DNA of 64,000 nt from Neoroseomonas alkaliterrae (GCF_014199195.1 NZ_JACIJE010000004.1:62001-126000); one strand, 5' to 3'; numbered from the stretch's first letter, positions 28,819 through 36,801 are shown. The notes: a model not told the origin generated them from the sequence alone. Numbers and translations are program-made.

Positions 28819-29106
28819 CACGCTGCGTTGGGGGGGCTTCGGCCTCCGGGATCCCGCTGCCACCCAGGCCCCGCGACGCGGCCAAGGATGATCGCCCGCA
28901 TGGCGGCCGCGCAGGGGCGCAACCGGCCTGAGGCCGGTCCGGCAGCCTGGGCGGGCTCGCGCCGGCCGGCGCATCCGCGGGCCGCACCGGGCGCGGCGGC
29001 CGTCGTCGGCGCAACGCGCGCCGGAGTGGGCAGCCGCCGCGCGCCGTCTTGGCGGGCCGGCCGCGCGGTGCGATACCGCGGCCAAGCGCGAGGAGATGTT
29101 CGAGCG

Positions 29107-29634
29107 ATGAACGAACCGGCCCGACCGGCGAACACCTGGCATGAGATCCTGCGCCAGGCCTTCAAGGACCACGACGTCCGCCTGGTGACCTATGTGCCCG
29201 ACAACGTGCTGCGGCCGCTGATCGAGGGCTGCCACGCCGATCCCTTCTTCACCACCTTCCCCTGCGTGCGCGAGGAGGAGGCGGTGGGCATCGTCACCGG
29301 CGCGACCATGGCCGGGATGCGCGGCGTGGTGCTGATGCAGACCTCGGGCTTCGCGACGCTGCCGAACGTGCTCGCCTCGCTGGTGGTGGCCTGCCAGGTG
29401 CCGGTGGTCATGGTGGTCTCCGAGCGCGGCACGCTCGGCGAGTTCAACCCGGGCCAGGCGATCGTCTGCCGCACCATGCGGCCGATCCTCGATTCCATGG
29501 GCATCGAGCACCACACCATGACCCGGCTGGACGAGGCCGCCTTCATCGCCGACCGCACCATCCGCCAGGCCTTCGCCACGCGCTGGCCTGCCTGCCTCAT
29601 CCTCTCGCCGCTGCTGACCGGGGGCCGCAAGTGA
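29107..29634 (+). CDS. ThDP-binding decarboxylase-like protein, pyrimidine (alpha) subunit
   Basis: The 175-residue protein matches the PYR domain of thiamine-diphosphate enzymes in the sulfopyruvate/phosphonopyruvate decarboxylase group, with the cofactor-activating Glu in PCVREEEAVGIVTGATMAG (near residue 55). FATLPNVLASLV and VVMVVSERGTLGEFNPGQ follow. It lacks the PP domain, which the next gene supplies, as in archaeal ComD/ComE. The stop overlaps the next GTG by four bases. The substrate is unknown; a 2-oxo acid is likely from family knowledge. Confidence 0.82.
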   Translation: MNEPARPANTWHEILRQAFKDHDVRLVTYVPDNVLRPLIEGCHADPFFTTFPCVREEEAVGIVTGATMAGMRGVVLMQTSGFATLPNVLASLVVACQVPVVMVVSERGTLGEFNPGQAIVCRTMRPILDSMGIEHHTMTRLDEAAFIADRTIRQAFATRWPACLILSPLLTGGRK

Positions 29635-30233
29635 CCGAGACCACGGGCAACCTGCATGTGATGAACCGCGCCGCGCTGACCAAGCGCCTCGTCGCGGGGC
29701 TGAAGAACCGCGAGGCGGTGATCGGCGGCATCGGCAATTCCAACTGGGATCTCTGGGCGGCGGACCGCACGCGGGGCGAGAATTTCTACATGCTCGGCAG
29801 CATGGGCCTCGCCGCGCCGATCGCGATGGGTGTCGCGATCGCGCAGCCGAAACGCCGGGTCTTCGCCCTCGAGGGGGACGGCTCGCTGCTGATGCAGCTC
29901 GGCTGCCTGTCCACCATAGCCGCGCAGGGGGTGAGGAACCTCTGCGTGGTGGTCTGGGACAACGGCATCTACCAGATCACCGGCGGGCAGGGGACGCCGG
30001 CGCGCGCCTCGGGCACCGACATCGTGGCGATCGCGCGCGCCTCGGGCATCGCGTCCGCCGCCTGGGCGGCGGACGAGGCGGAGTTCGACGCGCTGGTGGC
30101 CCGCGCGCTCGCGACCGACGGGCCGCACCTGATCGGCGTGAAGATCGACAACGAGCCGGGCCGCGAGCAGACCGACCGCGACCCGATCCGCTTCCGCGAG
30201 AGCTTCATGCGCGCGATGGCGCTGCCGGTGTGA
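29631..30233 (+). CDS. ThDP-binding decarboxylase-like protein, pyrophosphate (beta) subunit
   Basis: A 200-residue PP-domain partner of the preceding gene. The ThDP/Mg motif is seen as LEGDGSLLMQLGCLSTIAAQ, with GDG near residue 84 and the following VVVWDNGIYQITGGQ, which supplies the Asn of the GDGx(~25)N signature. Translation starts at GTG 29631 within the alpha stop. The two subunits together make one active decarboxylase, probably alpha2beta2 or larger. Convergent with an SDR gene 18 bases away. Confidence 0.82.
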   Translation: MTETTGNLHVMNRAALTKRLVAGLKNREAVIGGIGNSNWDLWAADRTRGENFYMLGSMGLAAPIAMGVAIAQPKRRVFALEGDGSLLMQLGCLSTIAAQGVRNLCVVVWDNGIYQITGGQGTPARASGTDIVAIARASGIASAAWAADEAEFDALVARALATDGPHLIGVKIDNEPGREQTDRDPIRFRESFMRAMALPV

Positions 30234-30251
30234 CCGGTTTCGCCCCGGCTC

Positions 30252-31034
30252 TCAGCCCAGGCGCTGCAGGTCGCCGTCCACCGCCAGCGCCTGGCCGCTG
30301 ATCGTCGCCCCGAAGGGCGAGCACAGGTAGAGCGCCATGTTCGTGATGTCCTGCGCGGTGACGTAGCAGCGCAGCGAGGCGTCCCTGAGCAGTTCCGCCT
30401 CCTTCTCCTTGAAGGAGACGCCTTGCGCCTGGGCCTTGGCCTCGATCAGGCGGCGGATGCGGTCGCCCGCGACGAGGCCCGGCAGGATGGCGTTCACCCT
30501 GATCCGGTCCGGGCCGAGCTCGATCGCGAGCGACTTCGTGAAGCCCACCACGCCCCATTTCGCGGCGGCATAGGGGCTGCGCAGCGGGAAGCCAAAGCGC
30601 CCGGCGGCGGAGGAGAGGTTGACGATGCTGCCCCCGCCCGCCGCGCGCAGATGCGGCACGGCGCGGCGCACGCAGTGGAACATCGCCGCGAGGTCTATGC
30701 GCAGCGTCGCCTCCAGCGCCTCGGGTGTCACGTCCTCGACGCGGGCGGTGGGCCCGGCGATGCCGGCGTTGTTCACCAGCACGTCGAGCCCGCCGAGATG
30801 GGCGGCCGCGGCGTCCACGAAGGCCTCGCATTCGGCCGTCTCGCCCATGTCGGCGCGCATCTTCGGGTGCGGGCAGGCGGCGAGCGCCTCGGCATCCACA
30901 TCGCAGACGAAGACGCTCGCGCCGCGCGCGGCGAAGCTGTCGGCCATCACGCGCCCGATCCCGCCCGCGCCGGCGCTGATCGCGACCCTGAGGCCCGTCA
31001 GCGCCACCGGCAGCGGCGTGTCCGCACCCTGCAT
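30252..31034 (-). CDS. SDR family oxidoreductase
   Basis: The start at 31034 is favoured by a strong AGGGAGAG ribosome site just upstream; it gives 260 residues. The Rossmann glycine motif is slightly unusual (SAGAGGIGR instead of TGxxxGIG). The other SDR hallmarks are standard: NNAGIAG near residue 88, the catalytic Ser in NLSSAAG and the YAAAK Tyr/Lys pair near residue 155, and a C-terminal GQALAVDGDLQRLG. The substrate cannot be predicted. The gene is convergent with the split decarboxylase and divergent from the SPFH gene. Confidence 0.88.
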   Translation of the reverse strand: MQGADTPLPVALTGLRVAISAGAGGIGRVMADSFAARGASVFVCDVDAEALAACPHPKMRADMGETAECEAFVDAAAAHLGGLDVLVNNAGIAGPTARVEDVTPEALEATLRIDLAAMFHCVRRAVPHLRAAGGGSIVNLSSAAGRFGFPLRSPYAAAKWGVVGFTKSLAIELGPDRIRVNAILPGLVAGDRIRRLIEAKAQAQGVSFKEKEAELLRDASLRCYVTAQDITNMALYLCSPFGATISGQALAVDGDLQRLG

Positions 31035-31140
31035 CCCTCTCTCCCTTGCTTGGTGAAATGCTTCGGTCATCGTCCGGCCTGCCGGGCGCGCGGGCAAGGC
31101 CCCCGTTCCGTTCCGGCCGCCGCATGGCTAGGATGGCCGC

Positions 31141-32175
31141 ATGAACATGCTCGAGATCGTCTCCGCCACCACCATCGTGCTGATCGTCCTGCTGCTGCTC
31201 GCGGTGCTGACCGCGACGCGCGGCATCCGCACCGTGCCGCAGGGCGAGGTCTGGACGGTCGAACGCTTCGGCGCCTTCACCCGCATGCTCGGGCCGGGGC
31301 TGAACTTCATCATCCCCTTCATCGACGGCATCGGCCGGAAGGTGAATGTCCAGGAGCAGGTGCTCGACATCCCCGAACAGGCCGTGATCACGCGCGACAA
31401 CGCGACGGTGGCGGTGGACGGCATCGTCTATTACCGCGTGATGGACGCGGCCAAGGCGGCCTATGCGGTGCAGGACCTGAGCTTCGCGCTGGCCGCGCTC
31501 GCCATGACCAACATCCGCGCCGTGGTGGGCGAGATGGAGCTCGATGCGACGCTCTCGGGGCGGGAGCGGATAAACTCCTCGCTGCTGTCCATCCTCGATG
31601 GCGCGACCGACCCCTGGGGCGTGAAGGTCAGCCGCGTCGAGATCCGCAAGATCGAGCCGCCGGACAACCTGATTCGCGCCATGAACCTGCAGATGACCGC
31701 CGAGCGCGAGCGGCGCGCCACCGTCGCCAAGGCGGAAGGCGAGCGCGAGGCCGAGATCAAGCGTGCCGAGGGCGAGAAGCAGTCCCTCATCCTCGCCGCC
31801 GAGGGCCGGCGCGAGGCCGCCTTCCGCGACGCCGAGGCGCGCGAGCGCCTGGCCCAGGCGGAGGCCGAGGCGACCCGCATGGTCGCCGAGGTCGCCGCCG
31901 GGGCGGGCACGGACGCGCTGCGCTACTTCATCGCGGACAAGTACGTGAAGGCGTTCGAGGCGCTGGCGGGCAACCCGGCGCAGAAGCTCGTGATCGTGCC
32001 GATGGAGAGCACGGCGCTGGCCGGCGGCATCGCGCAGGCTATGGAACTGCTGCGCGCGCCGGGCGCGGGCGGCGGCGCTGGCGCTGGCGGCGGCGTGCCG
32101 CCTGCGCCCCCCGCGCCGCCGCGCCCGCCGGCGCCACCCGCGGCCGAGATGCCCTCGCCGTGGACCCCGCGCTGA
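31141..32175 (+). CDS. SPFH/band 7 protein (QmcA/stomatin-like)
   Basis: The 344-residue protein has one N-terminal membrane helix (residues 6-26, ATTIVLIVLLLLAVL) and a band-7 domain (about 30-200; VPQGEVWTVERFG, GRKVNVQEQVLDIPEQ). A charged coiled coil follows (about 180-260, rich in AEGEREAEIKRAEGEKQ-type repeats), then a Gly/Ala/Pro tail. Such proteins form large membrane-bound cages with partner proteases or NfeD proteins. The nfeD-like gene overlaps its 3' end by 16 bases, the usual pairing. Confidence 0.92.
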   Translation: MNMLEIVSATTIVLIVLLLLAVLTATRGIRTVPQGEVWTVERFGAFTRMLGPGLNFIIPFIDGIGRKVNVQEQVLDIPEQAVITRDNATVAVDGIVYYRVMDAAKAAYAVQDLSFALAALAMTNIRAVVGEMELDATLSGRERINSSLLSILDGATDPWGVKVSRVEIRKIEPPDNLIRAMNLQMTAERERRATVAKAEGEREAEIKRAEGEKQSLILAAEGRREAAFRDAEARERLAQAEAEATRMVAEVAAGAGTDALRYFIADKYVKAFEALAGNPAQKLVIVPMESTALAGGIAQAMELLRAPGAGGGAGAGGGVPPAPPAPPRPPAPPAAEMPSPWTPR

Positions 32176-32585
32176 TCTGGATCCTCGCCGGGCTGCTGCT
32201 GCTCGGCGCGGAGATCCTGCTGCCCGGCGTCTTCCTGCTCTGGATCGGGCTCGCGGCGGTGGGCACGGGGCTGCTGCGGCTGTTCGTGGATCCGCCCTTC
32301 TGGGTCAGCGTCGTCGTGTTCATCGGCCTGCTCGGGGCCGGCATCGCGGTGGCGCTGCGGCTGCGCCGCGCCGGGCAGCCGCGGCCGCGGGTGAACACGC
32401 CCGATTCCGGGCTGGTCGGGCGCATCGGCGTGCTGATCGAGCCGGAGGCGGCGGGGCCGCGCGTGCGGCTCGGCGATTCCGACTGGGCGGCGCGGCTGCC
32501 GCGCGACGCCGCGGGCGCGCCGCCCGGCACGCGGGTGCGCGTCGAGGGTGTGGACGGCACCACGCTGGTGGTGCGGCCGGAATAG
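32160..32585 (+). CDS. NfeD-like membrane protein with OB-fold domain
   Basis: A 141-residue protein from GTG 32160, read in another frame from the end of the SPFH gene. It has three hydrophobic segments (about residues 3-22, 24-40 and 46-66) and a soluble C-terminal domain starting near SGLVGRIGVLIEPE, ending VRVEGVDGTTLVVRPE, the typical NfeD OB-fold pattern. This is the short form without protease domain. It is expected to act with the SPFH partner in membrane organisation. Confidence 0.9.
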   Translation: MDPALIWILAGLLLLGAEILLPGVFLLWIGLAAVGTGLLRLFVDPPFWVSVVVFIGLLGAGIAVALRLRRAGQPRPRVNTPDSGLVGRIGVLIEPEAAGPRVRLGDSDWAARLPRDAAGAPPGTRVRVEGVDGTTLVVRPE

Positions 32586-32596
32586 CCCTGCCTCCC

Positions 32597-32638
32597 TTGC
32601 CCTGGATCAAGGCGCCGCGCCGGCCGCGGCGCGATTCT
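32597..32638 (+). promoter_or_regulatory. Candidate FNR/FixK-type box and -10 element upstream of the host-attachment-family gene
   Basis: TTGCC-CTGG-ATCAA at 32597-32610 matches the FNR/FixK consensus TTGAY-N4-RTCAA at nine of ten defined positions. A GATTCT hexamer at 32633-32638 is placed so that transcription would begin near 32645, with the box centred about 41.5 bases upstream. That is the class II arrangement of FNR-type activators. The 32663 gene start follows a clear AGGAG. Activation under low oxygen is inference. Confidence 0.5.
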
Positions 32639-32662
32639 TCGTAAAAAATGCAGGAGCACTCC

Positions 32663-33151
32663 ATGAGCGCACATCCGGGCAGCATCGAGGGTGGGCACGC
32701 CCGCCGGCTTTTCGTCGTGGCCAATGGCAGCCGCGGCTTCGGCTATCTCAAGCGGCTGGGCGAGACCGGCTATGACGCGGTCATGCGATGGGACTCGCCC
32801 GACGCGCGGAGCCGGGATTCCGAACTCGGCGAGGACCGTCCGGGCCGCGCCTTCCCCGCCGCCGGTTCGGTGGCGCGCAGCGGCATGGAGCACGAGGGCG
32901 AGGACACGCCCAAGGCCCATGCCAAGCGCGACCACGCCCACGCCATCGCGGAGGACGTGCTGGCGGCGCTGAAGGCGCAGAAACTCGACAGCGTGGTGCT
33001 CGTCGCACCGGCGCCGGTCGCGGCGGCGATCCGCGGGCACATGCCGGCGGCGATGCAGCGCGCGATCGCCGGCGAGGAGCATCACGACCTCACCGGCCTG
33101 CCGCTCGCGGACCTCTTCGAGAGGCTCGACGCGCTGCGTCACGGATCGTAA
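32663..33151 (+). CDS. Host attachment family protein
   Basis: This 162-residue soluble protein starts at ATG 32663, which has AGGAG eight bases upstream; an ATG at 32648 lacks this. It matches the family named after an Agrobacterium attachment gene: an N-terminal ARRLFVVANGSRGFGYL strand region, a central variable segment rich in acidic and His residues, then AHAIAEDVLAALKAQKLDSVVLVAPAPVAAAIRGHM and a DLTGLPLADLFERL end. The C-terminal half resembles an eRF1/baeRF-type fold. Despite the name, it is probably a stress or translation-linked protein. A candidate FNR-type promoter precedes it. Confidence 0.83.
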   Translation: MSAHPGSIEGGHARRLFVVANGSRGFGYLKRLGETGYDAVMRWDSPDARSRDSELGEDRPGRAFPAAGSVARSGMEHEGEDTPKAHAKRDHAHAIAEDVLAALKAQKLDSVVLVAPAPVAAAIRGHMPAAMQRAIAGEEHHDLTGLPLADLFERLDALRHGS

Positions 33152-33174
33152 CGGGGCTTGATCGGCAGGCGGCG

Positions 33175-33504
33175 ATGGGCCACGTCCATCAGGCCATGGA
33201 CACCGATCGCCGCCCGCCCGTCCTCGACATGACGCCGGAGGGGGAGTTCCGCGACCCCGGTCCGCCGCGTCCGGCCGGGCTGCTTGACCGCGTGCTGGCG
33301 CGGCTCGGCGGCATCGCCGTGCTGGTCGCCGCCGCCGCCGGTGGGCTGGTGCTCGCGGGCGTGGCGCTGCTGGCCATTGGCATCCTGCTCCCGGTGATGA
33401 TCCTCGCCGGGGCCATCGGGGCGGGCTCGATCTGGTGGCGGATGCGCCGGGCACGGCAGCAGGGCGGGCCGCAGGCGGTCCGCGTCGTGGTCATCCGCCG
33501 CTGA
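33175..33504 (+). CDS. Small membrane protein of unknown function
   Basis: A 109-residue protein (102 if ATG 33196 is used) with a polar N-terminus and a long hydrophobic region, probably two membrane helices (about residues 45-88), followed by a basic tail ending AVRVVVIRR. No family is recognised. It lies 23 bases after the host-attachment-family gene and may share its FNR-type promoter. Confidence 0.65.
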   Translation: MGHVHQAMDTDRRPPVLDMTPEGEFRDPGPPRPAGLLDRVLARLGGIAVLVAAAAGGLVLAGVALLAIGILLPVMILAGAIGAGSIWWRMRRARQQGGPQAVRVVVIRR

Positions 33505-33636
33505 GGCGGGCGGGCGCGGCTTTTCCTTCCGTCAGGGCGTGGGCGTCTGCGGGCTCGCCGCGCGCGGCGCCGGCCGTCGTGCCTCCCGCGCGCCGGAGCC
33601 GCCTTCGACGCCTGCCGCGCGCCTGCCCGGCCTCGC

Positions 33637-34689
33637 CTACTCCGCGGCCAGCGGCACGCCGCCGGCGCGGATGCCGAAGACCTCCGCGAGCAGCGTGTAG
33701 GACCGGCGCCGCGCCTCGGCGTCGTGGCAATGCGTGATGACGGCGAATTCCGCGATGCCGCCATGGGCCGCCGAGAGCGCCTCGAGCCGCGCCTTCACCT
33801 GTTCCGGCGCGCCGACCATGGCGGCCGCGCGCATGCGTTCGAGGCGGGCGAGTTCGAGGTCCGAATAGGCATGCGCCTCGGCTTCCTCGACGCTCGGCAA
33901 GGGCAGGTAGAGGCCGCGGTCGCGCTTGAGGCGCCAGAGCTCGCGCGAGCGGAACAGGCGCCGCGCCTCGGCTTCCGTGTCCGCCACGAGGCAGAAGACG
34001 CCGAGCGCCGGATGCGGCGCGGCAAGGCGCCCCGGCATGCCGGGCTTGGGCTGGAAACTCTCGCGATAGACCGCGATCGCCTGCTCGGAGCCGCCGCCGT
34101 CGGAGAAGAAGTGGGCGAAGCAATAGGGCAGGCCGAAATAGCCGGCGACCTGCGCGCCGTAGTCGGAACTGCCGAGGATCCACATCTCCGGCCGCGTCTC
34201 CACCGCCGGCTGGGCGATGATGGAGCGGAAGGGGTGGTTCTCGGGCAGCCCGTCCCCGTGCCAGCCGAGGACTTCCATGACCTGGGCGGGGAAGCGGTCG
34301 GCGGCCTCGTTCGCGTTGGGGTTGAGAGCGAAGGCGGTGCGCCCGTCCGAGCCGGGTGCGCGGCCGACGCCGAGGTCTATGCGGCCCGGGGCGATGGCTT
34401 CCAGGACGCGGAACTGCTCGGCGACCTTCAGGGAGGAATAGTGCGGCAGCATCACCCCCGCCGAGCCGATGCGGATGCGCTGCGTGGTCGCGGCGATGGC
34501 GGCGATCAGGATCTCGGGCGCGCTGCCGGCATGGGAGGCGGAGTTGTGGTGCTCCGCGCACCAGTAGCGGCGGAAGCCGAGGGCGTCGCAATGCCGCGCG
34601 AGGGCGAGGGTCTCGCGGATCGCCTCCCCGGGCGTGCGGCCCGAGGCGACGGAGGACTGGTCGAGGACCGAGAGGGTGAAGCCGCTCAT
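33637..34689 (-). CDS. LLM class flavin-dependent oxidoreductase
   Basis: A 350-residue luciferase-like monooxygenase-fold protein. It begins MSGFTLSVLDQSSVASGRTP, a hallmark of the YhbW/MsnO8-type subgroup, and continues RRYWCAEHHNSASHAGSAPE, PGRIDLGVGRAPGSD and PEMWILGSSDYGAQVAGYFGLPY. These proteins bind FMN or F420 and oxidise diverse small molecules; the substrate is unknown. ATG 34698 would add three residues. It stands alone between convergent and divergent neighbours. Confidence 0.9.
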   Translation of the reverse strand: MSGFTLSVLDQSSVASGRTPGEAIRETLALARHCDALGFRRYWCAEHHNSASHAGSAPEILIAAIAATTQRIRIGSAGVMLPHYSSLKVAEQFRVLEAIAPGRIDLGVGRAPGSDGRTAFALNPNANEAADRFPAQVMEVLGWHGDGLPENHPFRSIIAQPAVETRPEMWILGSSDYGAQVAGYFGLPYCFAHFFSDGGGSEQAIAVYRESFQPKPGMPGRLAAPHPALGVFCLVADTEAEARRLFRSRELWRLKRDRGLYLPLPSVEEAEAHAYSDLELARLERMRAAAMVGAPEQVKARLEALSAAHGGIAEFAVITHCHDAEARRRSYTLLAEVFGIRAGGVPLAAE

Positions 34690-34740
34690 GCTCCGCAAGG
34701 TAGCGCAGCGCCCGCCCGGCGGGAGGGGGCGCCGGGCGGA

Positions 34741-34992
34741 TCAGGCGACGTCGGCGATGCGGGTCTCGGTGCCGAGGGCGATGACTGGCAGGACCGGCGT
34801 GGCGCGGCGCGGGCGGGGCGGCTCCTGGCGCGCCAGCATGGCGTCGAGGGCGGCGCCCACCGGGGGCTGCTGACCATAGAGCGAGAGCACGCCGCGGATC
34901 TCTTCCAGGCGGCGATAGCTCATGCTGCGTCTCAACTCGTCAAGAATGAGGCGCTCCTCCTCCTGGAGGCTGGCAACCAGGTTCGCGTCCAT
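34741..34992 (-). CDS. Small protein of unknown function
   Basis: An 83-residue protein from ATG 34992, with a purine-rich ribosome site (a run of G) just upstream. The N-terminal half is charged and helical (LQEEERLILDELRRSMSYRRLEEIRGVL), the C-terminal half Pro/Arg-rich. No signal peptide or membrane segment is seen and no family is recognised. It is divergent from the nucleoside deaminase across an AT-richer spacer containing a palindrome. Confidence 0.6.
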   Translation of the reverse strand: MDANLVASLQEEERLILDELRRSMSYRRLEEIRGVLSLYGQQPPVGAALDAMLARQEPPRPRRATPVLPVIALGTETRIADVA

Positions 34993-35302
34993 CGAGATCC
35001 CCCCGCGAGCCGATGATCGTTGCGAAGGATAGCGCCGAAAGAATTGCAATATCAACGGGTTGATTGGCAAGGCTCCGGCTGCGCGAAGGCCGCGATGTTG
35101 TGGCCGGGCGAAGGCGCGCCCGCCAGATGTTGTGCGCGTGGGGGTTGAAGGCGCCTGGGCACCCGCGTCGCGCGATTGACGATTCGGTCCCGAAAACAAG
35201 ATTCCGCGACCGCTGTGGCCGGCTGGCAACGCGGTCGCCGCAGGGGCGTGGCGGGCCGGGCGGGTGCGGGCCTATGCTGCCCCGTCACCGAAGGTCGGGG
35301 GG
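34993..35302. other. Intergenic region with palindrome between divergent genes
   Basis: No gene is visible. The part nearest the small protein (about 35010-35070) is notably A/T-richer than its surroundings. It holds a perfect palindrome ATCAAC-GG-GTTGAT at 35051-35064 that could be an operator for the minus-strand gene. The rest (35070-35300) is GC-rich with no clear promoter. Confidence 0.45.
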
Positions 35303-35770
35303 ATGGACGAAACGCGCTTCATGCGCAGGGCGATCGCGCTCTCCTGCCAGGGCGTGGAGCAGGGCGGCGGGCCCTTCGGCGCGGTGGTGGTGCGTGACGG
35401 GCGCATCCTTGGCGAAGGCTGCAACGCGGTCGTGCCCAACCGCGACCCCACCGCCCATGCCGAGATCGTGGCGATCCGCGCGGCGTGCGCGGCGGCGGGG
35501 ACGCACGACCTCTCGGGCGCGGTGATCTATTCGAGCTGCGAGCCCTGCCCGATGTGCCTCGGCGCCGTCTGGTGGGCGCGGATCGGCGCGGTGGTCTATG
35601 GCAATGACCGCACGGATGCCGCGGCCATCGGCTTCGACGATGCGGCGATCTATGCCGAGATGGCCGCACCGCCCGACGCCCGGCGCCTGCCGCTGCGCCG
35701 GCTGCTGGCCGAGGAGGCGCGCGAGGCCTTCCGCCTGTGGCAGGCCAAGCCCGACAAGGTGCCGTATTGA
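35303..35770 (+). CDS. Nucleoside deaminase (CDA superfamily, guanine/cytosine deaminase-like)
   Basis: The ATG at 35303 follows a G-rich ribosome site and gives 155 residues. The zinc site and catalytic Glu are clear: TAHAEIVAIRAAC near residue 50 (His and proton-shuttling Glu) and SSCEPCPMCLGAVWWARI near residue 80 (two Cys). The length, the WWARI segment and the C-terminal tail resemble GuaD-type guanine deaminase more than tRNA-specific TadA. It overlaps the next gene's TTG by four bases and heads a three-gene unit with two membrane proteins. Confidence 0.87.
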   Translation: MDETRFMRRAIALSCQGVEQGGGPFGAVVVRDGRILGEGCNAVVPNRDPTAHAEIVAIRAACAAAGTHDLSGAVIYSSCEPCPMCLGAVWWARIGAVVYGNDRTDAAAIGFDDAAIYAEMAAPPDARRLPLRRLLAEEAREAFRLWQAKPDKVPY

Positions 35771-36249
35771 GCGCGGAGCCGCCGCCCGGCGCCGTCGTGC
35801 TCCTCATCTCCGGGGTGCGCGGGGGCATGGACCGGGTGGCGGTGGAGGAGGCGATCCGCCGCTTCGACCCGGCCGCGCGGATCTGGACCAACTGGCCGAA
35901 GGGCATGGTGGCGGTCGAGACCGCCGCGCCGGCCGAGGCGCTGCGCATGGCCGTCCAGGATGCGGGCTATGTCGCCGGGCTGCGGCAGGGCGGTGCGGCG
36001 GCGCGGGAGCCGGTGGACATCGCCGCGGCGGTGATGCGCGTCATCGGCCTGACCTTCGCGGGCTTCGTCCTCGGCACGCTGCTCGGGGCGGCGCTCGGCG
36101 TCGGCAACGCGCTGCTGAACCCGCTCTGCGCGACCCCGGGGGATTCGGGCGGTTGCGCCATGGGGATCCCGTCGGTGGCGCTGGCGGCGGGCAGCCTCGG
36201 CGCGCCGCTCGGCTTCGCCCTGGCGCTGTGGCGGGCGCTCCGGCGATGA
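35767..36249 (+). CDS. Membrane protein with ferredoxin-like N-terminal domain, first tandem copy
   Basis: I do not recognise the family. Translation most plausibly starts at TTG 35767, overlapping the deaminase stop (TTGA), giving 160 residues. Residues 8-75 look like a small beta-alpha-beta (heavy-metal-associated-like) domain: VVLLISGVRGGMDRVAVEEAI, then PKGMVAVETAAPAEALRMAVQDAGY. No CxxC metal motif is present. Two Gly-rich hydrophobic segments follow (about 90-112 and 130-150), joined by a loop NPLCATPGDSGGCAMG with two cysteines eight apart. The next gene is a clear paralogue, so a heteromeric membrane complex is possible. Confidence 0.75.
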   Translation: MSAEPPPGAVVLLISGVRGGMDRVAVEEAIRRFDPAARIWTNWPKGMVAVETAAPAEALRMAVQDAGYVAGLRQGGAAAREPVDIAAAVMRVIGLTFAGFVLGTLLGAALGVGNALLNPLCATPGDSGGCAMGIPSVALAAGSLGAPLGFALALWRALRR

Positions 36250-36725
36250 GCGCGGTGCCGCCGCCCGATGCGCGGGTGCTTGCCGTGCCGGGGCTGGCCG
36301 GTCCGGCGGAGCGGGAGGCGGTGCTGCGGGCGATCGCGGCCTGCGATCCGGCGGCGCGGAGCTGGGCGGACTGGCCGCGCGGCATGGTGGCGGTCGCCTC
36401 CGCCGCCCCGGCCGCGGCGCTGCGCGATGCGGTGCGCGCGGCGGGCTACCCCGCGACGATCCTGCGCGCGGGCCGGGGCGGGGGAGCGGCCTCGGTGGTC
36501 GGGCGGGTGATCCTCTACGCCGTGCTGGGCGGGGCGCTGGGGGTCGCGCTGGGGTCGGGGCTCGGGATCGCGAATGCGGTGCTGAACCCGGAATGCACGC
36601 GGCCCGGGAGCAGCGGAGGCTGCGCGATCGGCGTCGGCATCTTCGCCGTCCTCCTGGGGATGCTCGGGATTCCGGCAGGTGCGATGGCCGGGCTGGTGCA
36701 TGGGCTGGCGCGGCGGCGGGGGTGA
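36246..36725 (+). CDS. Membrane protein with ferredoxin-like N-terminal domain, second tandem copy
   Basis: This 159-residue protein is a paralogue of the preceding one. It shares the PxG(M)VAV-x-A-x-PA-x-AL-x3-V pattern of the N-terminal domain (DWPRGMVAVASAAPAAALRD), the Gly-rich first membrane segment and the loop NPECTRPGSSGGCAIG with the same C-x8-C spacing. Its start codon overlaps the upstream stop as ATGA. The pair probably arose by duplication and diverged. Function is unknown; the conserved loop cysteines could form a disulfide or bind a ligand. Confidence 0.78.
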   Translation: MSAVPPPDARVLAVPGLAGPAEREAVLRAIAACDPAARSWADWPRGMVAVASAAPAAALRDAVRAAGYPATILRAGRGGGAASVVGRVILYAVLGGALGVALGSGLGIANAVLNPECTRPGSSGGCAIGVGIFAVLLGMLGIPAGAMAGLVHGLARRRG

Positions 36726-36755
36726 TCCGGCGGGAGATTATTGTTTCTGAACCAA

Positions 36756-36792
36756 AGGCTTGCCGGTCTTTTCTAAGAGCGCATGCAAGCCT
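36756..36792. terminator. Inverted repeat between convergent genes
   Basis: Arms AGGCTTGC (36756-36763) and GCAAGCCT (36785-36792) form a perfect 8-bp stem around a 21-base loop that itself contains TCTT/AAGA arms. The spacer is AT-richer than its flanks and separates two converging genes, so a bidirectional terminator is plausible. Confidence 0.45.
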
Positions 36793-36801
36793 CTGCCGGG
36801 G

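Noticed and set aside
32663-33151. Phage or plant-attachment gene
   Set aside because: The family name is historical; no phage or virulence genes are nearby.
35767-36725. Tandem membrane proteins as copper/mercury HMA proteins
   Set aside because: The fold may be similar, but the CxxC metal-binding motif is missing in both copies, so a metal-chaperone label is not supported.
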